Positions 24,203 through 26,146 of a DNA stretch of 26,146 nt are shown piece after piece; the first letter of the stretch is position 1; the number at the start of each line of letters is the position of its first letter. The stretch is from Hyphomicrobiales bacterium (lineage in GTDB: Bacteria; Pseudomonadota; Alphaproteobacteria; Rhizobiales; Aestuariivirgaceae), in contig JAIBJH010000009.1 of NCBI GenBank assembly GCA_020029455.1, positions 1 through 26,146 on the forward strand, read 5' to 3'. Below the pieces are notes generated by a model. The model had not been told where the DNA came from and ran no database searches. It saw nothing but the letters and a program-made list of their open reading frames with translations. Both the position numbers and the translations under genes were made by a program.

Positions 24203-24556
24203 ATGGACGGGTCATTCGAAGCGGGAGAAATCCCACTTGGCGAGTACTATCTCATTGGCGACTTGCAGGAATTGGTGGGTCTCGAGCCCAAGACAATTCG
24301 TTATTATGAACATGCCGGCCTGATCATGCCGCGCCGCCTCGGCAGGTACCGGGTTTATGACAAGAAGGACACGGAGCGCCTCAAGGTTATCAAGTTCCTG
24401 CGCCGGTTTGATTTGTCGTTGAAGATGATCCGGACTCTCTTCAAGCGTCATGGCACAATGGGCCTCAACAGCCTGCCCGAAGAAGCGCGCGAGGCAATCC
24501 TGCAGCGGCTGAAAGAGCGCCGCGATGAAATCGAAAGTCTCGAAAAGCTGCTGTAG
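24203..24556 (+). CDS. MerR-family transcriptional regulator
   Basis: This is a DNA-binding regulator of the MerR type, 117 residues. The HTH and wing lie at about residues 13-55: EYYLIGDLQELVGLEPKTIR, YYEHAGLIMPRRLGRYRVYD. The rest is the second helical part of the domain (KKDTERLKVIKFLRRFDLSL) and a short dimerising coiled coil (AREAILQRLKERRDEIESLE). It has no cysteine, so it is not a metal sensor of the MerR/CueR kind, and it lacks an effector-binding domain. GGGGGCG lies upstream of ATG 24203. It could control the flagellar-side genes, the hypothetical gene or itself. Confidence 0.88.
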   Translation: MDGSFEAGEIPLGEYYLIGDLQELVGLEPKTIRYYEHAGLIMPRRLGRYRVYDKKDTERLKVIKFLRRFDLSLKMIRTLFKRHGTMGLNSLPEEAREAILQRLKERRDEIESLEKLL

Positions 24557-24585
24557 AACTTTGAGTCTGGCGCAACTTTCACTTC

Positions 24586-24603
24586 GCAAGTGATTCCACT
24601 TGC
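24586..24603. terminator. Stem-loop downstream of the MerR-family gene
   Basis: GCAAGTG - ATTC - CACTTGC is a perfect 7-bp stem with a 4-nt loop, 30 bp after the stop codon of the MerR-family gene. There is no T run. It may end transcription from the right or left in the convergent spacer. Confidence 0.4.
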
Positions 24604-24711
24604 TCGTCCGAAGCGCTAGAGTGCTGACAGCACAACAATAAGTATCGATACGCCGAGGAATATGGTCGCGGCACGGCCGGCGATCTGCTTCCATCCTATA
24701 TCGGTTTTGGC

Positions 24712-25194
24712 CTATTGCCGAAGCTGGCTGCCATAGAGCTGCGGTCTGCTGTTGAGCGCCGCCAAAATATCCATGGCTTCACTGATGTCGACCGGACTCG
24801 GCGTAAAGCGCGTAGCACCTTCGACATGAATGGTGTGTGGGCCTGATTTTGGAGGTGGTTGCGAAGCCGGGGCATCAAGCGATGCAAGTTCCCAGCTTCG
24901 CCCGCTCTCAAGCTGGCTGAGTTTGTTGACGCCGTCCGCTGCTGCAAAAGATATGTTCGAACGCAGCCTCGCCATGGCAACCGCCATCGCGTCATCATTC
25001 GGCGTGACAACAGGAGAATCAGTCTTGGTGGCTTCTTCCGCCGTGCCGAGAGACCTGGCTGTCTGGATGGCGTCTCTTGCTTGCTGCAGCGCTTCCGGAC
25101 GCAGTGGCGCCCCGGGCAATTTCTGCACGCTTTGGACGCGCTGGCGCAGGATGGCGAAAAGAGCGTGAACAGGGTTGGCGCCGCTCACCTTCAT
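24712..25194 (-). CDS. Hypothetical protein in the flagellar-side operon
   Basis: I do not recognise this 160-residue protein. ATG 25194 lies 4 bp after the stop of the upstream membrane-protein gene (25199), so it is part of the same operon. The N-terminal helix is ANPVHALFAILRQRVQSVQK, then a Pro/Ala/Gln-rich middle and VEGATRFTPSPVDISEAMDI near the C-terminus. No signal peptide or membrane helix is seen. The low-complexity and Pro-rich content is typical of unstructured linker or export-associated proteins of flagella, but that is only context. The frame stays open after its TAG stop for a further 31 codons with a hydrophobic end. Confidence 0.68.
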   Translation of the reverse strand: MKVSGANPVHALFAILRQRVQSVQKLPGAPLRPEALQQARDAIQTARSLGTAEEATKTDSPVVTPNDDAMAVAMARLRSNISFAAADGVNKLSQLESGRSWELASLDAPASQPPPKSGPHTIHVEGATRFTPSPVDISEAMDILAALNSRPQLYGSQLRQ

Positions 25195-25198
25195 GGGG

Positions 25199-25666
25199 CT
25201 AGTTCACCTTGAACAGGTTCTCGCGGACTTCCGCCTTGGTGACATAGTTGAATTGCTCAACATGCACCGCCTTGACAGCATCCTGACCGATGTTGGCGGC
25301 GGCATTCGCCAATATCGCGTTGGTCAATGACTTCATTTGCACGGAGTTGATCTGCTGAATGCCATTGGTGGCAAAATCCGCAACCGCCCTGATGGCTGCG
25401 TCCATCAGCGGGGGCTTCAAGTCTTCAACAGGCCAGTGGACCGAATTACGGTCAATGACCGAAGACACCTTGATGACGAAATAGCCAACCACTTGACCGT
25501 TCTGAAGAATAGGAACGCCGTTGACATCGCTGGACACCTGGCTGAATTCAGGTTCGCCTTCAGCTTCCTCGCTTGGCGCGCCCGGCGCCATGAGGAAAGC
25601 GCCAAGCCAAGTTCCCGCCACAACGGCAACACAACCTACGAGGCCCGCTGCAAGATATCTTAACAT
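25199..25666 (-). CDS. Membrane-anchored protein of FliL-like layout, function unknown
   Basis: This 155-residue protein has one N-terminal membrane helix (LRYLAAGLVGCVAVVAGTWLGAFLM) and a periplasmic domain. The domain begins VNGVPILQNGQVVGYFVIKV, followed by SVIDRNSVHWPVEDL and a long helical C-terminal half (MDAAIRAVADFATNGIQQIN to VRENLFKVN). The layout recalls FliL, which sits at the flagellar motor, but I see no FliL sequence signature. I cannot exclude an unrelated small family found with alphaproteobacterial flagellar genes. ATG 25666 lies 6 bp after the stop of the upstream FlgN-like gene. No cysteines other than one in the anchor were seen. Confidence 0.72.
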   Translation of the reverse strand: MLRYLAAGLVGCVAVVAGTWLGAFLMAPGAPSEEAEGEPEFSQVSSDVNGVPILQNGQVVGYFVIKVSSVIDRNSVHWPVEDLKPPLMDAAIRAVADFATNGIQQINSVQMKSLTNAILANAAANIGQDAVKAVHVEQFNYVTKAEVRENLFKVN

Positions 25667-25672
25667 GCTAAG

Positions 25673-26077
25673 TTAGGGCGCATCGCCATAACGCGAATAT
25701 GTCCCATCCGATTCGTCCTGGGCGGCGGCGGCCGCGAGAAGCCCGGTGATGTCAGAAAGCGCCGCAGTATGTGCCAAGAGCAGACTGTGGTTCCTGTCCA
25801 CAAGGGGACGAACCTCCTGCAACGCACTTTTAATTTCCGGCATTTCCGAAAGGCTGATGTTCATACTCTGAAGTGCGAGAAGTTCGCGCAAGATCTGGTT
25901 TTTCTTATCTATGAACGGCTGGTGATCGGCTGACTTGCCGCCTTCCAACAGACGGTTTTCTTCATCCAACACCTGCTTGAGCCGGTGCACACTGTTCAGG
26001 ATGGTTTGTGCCATGCCAGTTTGCCGCAAGTCTTCTGGGCGGGCGCCCGTCTTTGCCTTCAAGCGGCTATCCTGCAT
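25673..26077 (-). CDS. FlgN-like flagellar chaperone
   Basis: This is a 134-residue all-helical protein resembling FlgN chaperones of hook-associated proteins. The core SVHRLKQVLDEENRLLEGG and DKKNQILRELLALQSMN, then EVRPLVDRNHSLLLAHTAAL, fits the FlgN pattern of long helices with regular Leu spacing. ATG 26077 has GAGGTG 8 bp upstream overlapping the stop of the preceding gene; a second Met at residue 22 starts the FlgN core. The C-terminus is Ala-rich and then acidic. Function is inferred from pattern and context. Confidence 0.7.
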   Translation of the reverse strand: MQDSRLKAKTGARPEDLRQTGMAQTILNSVHRLKQVLDEENRLLEGGKSADHQPFIDKKNQILRELLALQSMNISLSEMPEIKSALQEVRPLVDRNHSLLLAHTAALSDITGLLAAAAAQDESDGTYSRYGDAP

Positions 26078-26083
26078 AGGACT

Positions 26084-26146
26084 TCACCTCAAATTTGCTG
26101 AAGAATGGCCTGCTGCGTTCACCGGCCGCACTCTTTCCATCTGCAA
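26084..26146 (-). CDS. 3' end of a gene continuing beyond the right edge
   Basis: A - strand frame is open from the right edge to TGA at 26084-26086, giving 20 residues ending PVNAAGHSSANLR. Its stop overlaps the ribosome site of the FlgN-like gene 6 bp before that gene's ATG, the pattern of an upstream operon gene. In related bacteria a flagellar rod-binding or similar gene precedes flgN, but the visible part is too short to name it. Confidence 0.5.
   Translation of the reverse strand: MQMERVRPVNAAGHSSANLR

Noticed and set aside
24212..24694. A 160-codon - strand frame over the MerR gene
   Set aside because: It is antisense to a clear MerR domain and has no ribosome site.

Overview
The window reads as a chromosomal segment of an alphaproteobacterium, most likely of the Hyphomicrobiales. 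The grounds are moderately high GC, GTG starts and ATGA gene overlaps, an hmuQ-type haem oxygenase, a haem uptake locus of the rhizobial kind, and a flagellar segment of the alphaproteobacterial type at the right edge. No rRNA, tRNA, CRISPR array, transposase or phage gene was seen.

Region 1 (1-8084, all + strand) is one tightly packed presumptive operon. It holds a Rieske non-haem iron oxygenase (cut by the left edge), a polyamine-type ABC importer (binding protein, ATPase, two permeases), an unrecognised 284-residue protein, a YtcJ-type amidohydrolase and a SAM methyltransferase resembling phosphoethanolamine N-methyltransferases. The set suggests import and breakdown of a methylated or quaternary amine or an amide of one. 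The substrate cannot be read from the sequence. The binding protein appears to lack about 60 internal residues.

Region 2 (8086-16049) is a complete haem acquisition locus built on two divergent operons. Leftward run the TonB-dependent haem receptor, exbB, exbD, tonB, an IsdG/HmuQ-type haem oxygenase and the cytosolic haem carrier hutX. Rightward run hmuT, hmuU and hmuV. Haem crosses the outer membrane through the receptor, powered by TonB-ExbBD, is passed by HmuT to the HmuUV importer, carried by HutX and opened by HmuQ. Region 3 (16164-17124) continues the iron theme with hemP, bfd and bfr: uptake accessory, iron release and iron storage. A Fur-like dyad precedes hemP.

Region 4 (17204-23441) is a reactive-sulfur locus. 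It has a DUF2892 membrane protein, a divergent ArsR-family repressor with the two cysteines of the SqrR/BigR persulfide sensors, an RND efflux pair (adaptor and pump) and a sulfide:quinone oxidoreductase with all three catalytic cysteines. AT-rich palindromes lie over both promoter regions. An RND pump between the sensor and the SQR is the most interesting arrangement in the window.

Region 5 (23451-26146) has a small hypothetical gene, a gene-poor stretch of about 400 bp with a perfect 18-bp dyad, a short MerR-family regulator, and a leftward set of flagellar-type genes (a partial gene at the edge, a FlgN-like chaperone, a membrane-anchored FliL-like protein and an unknown).
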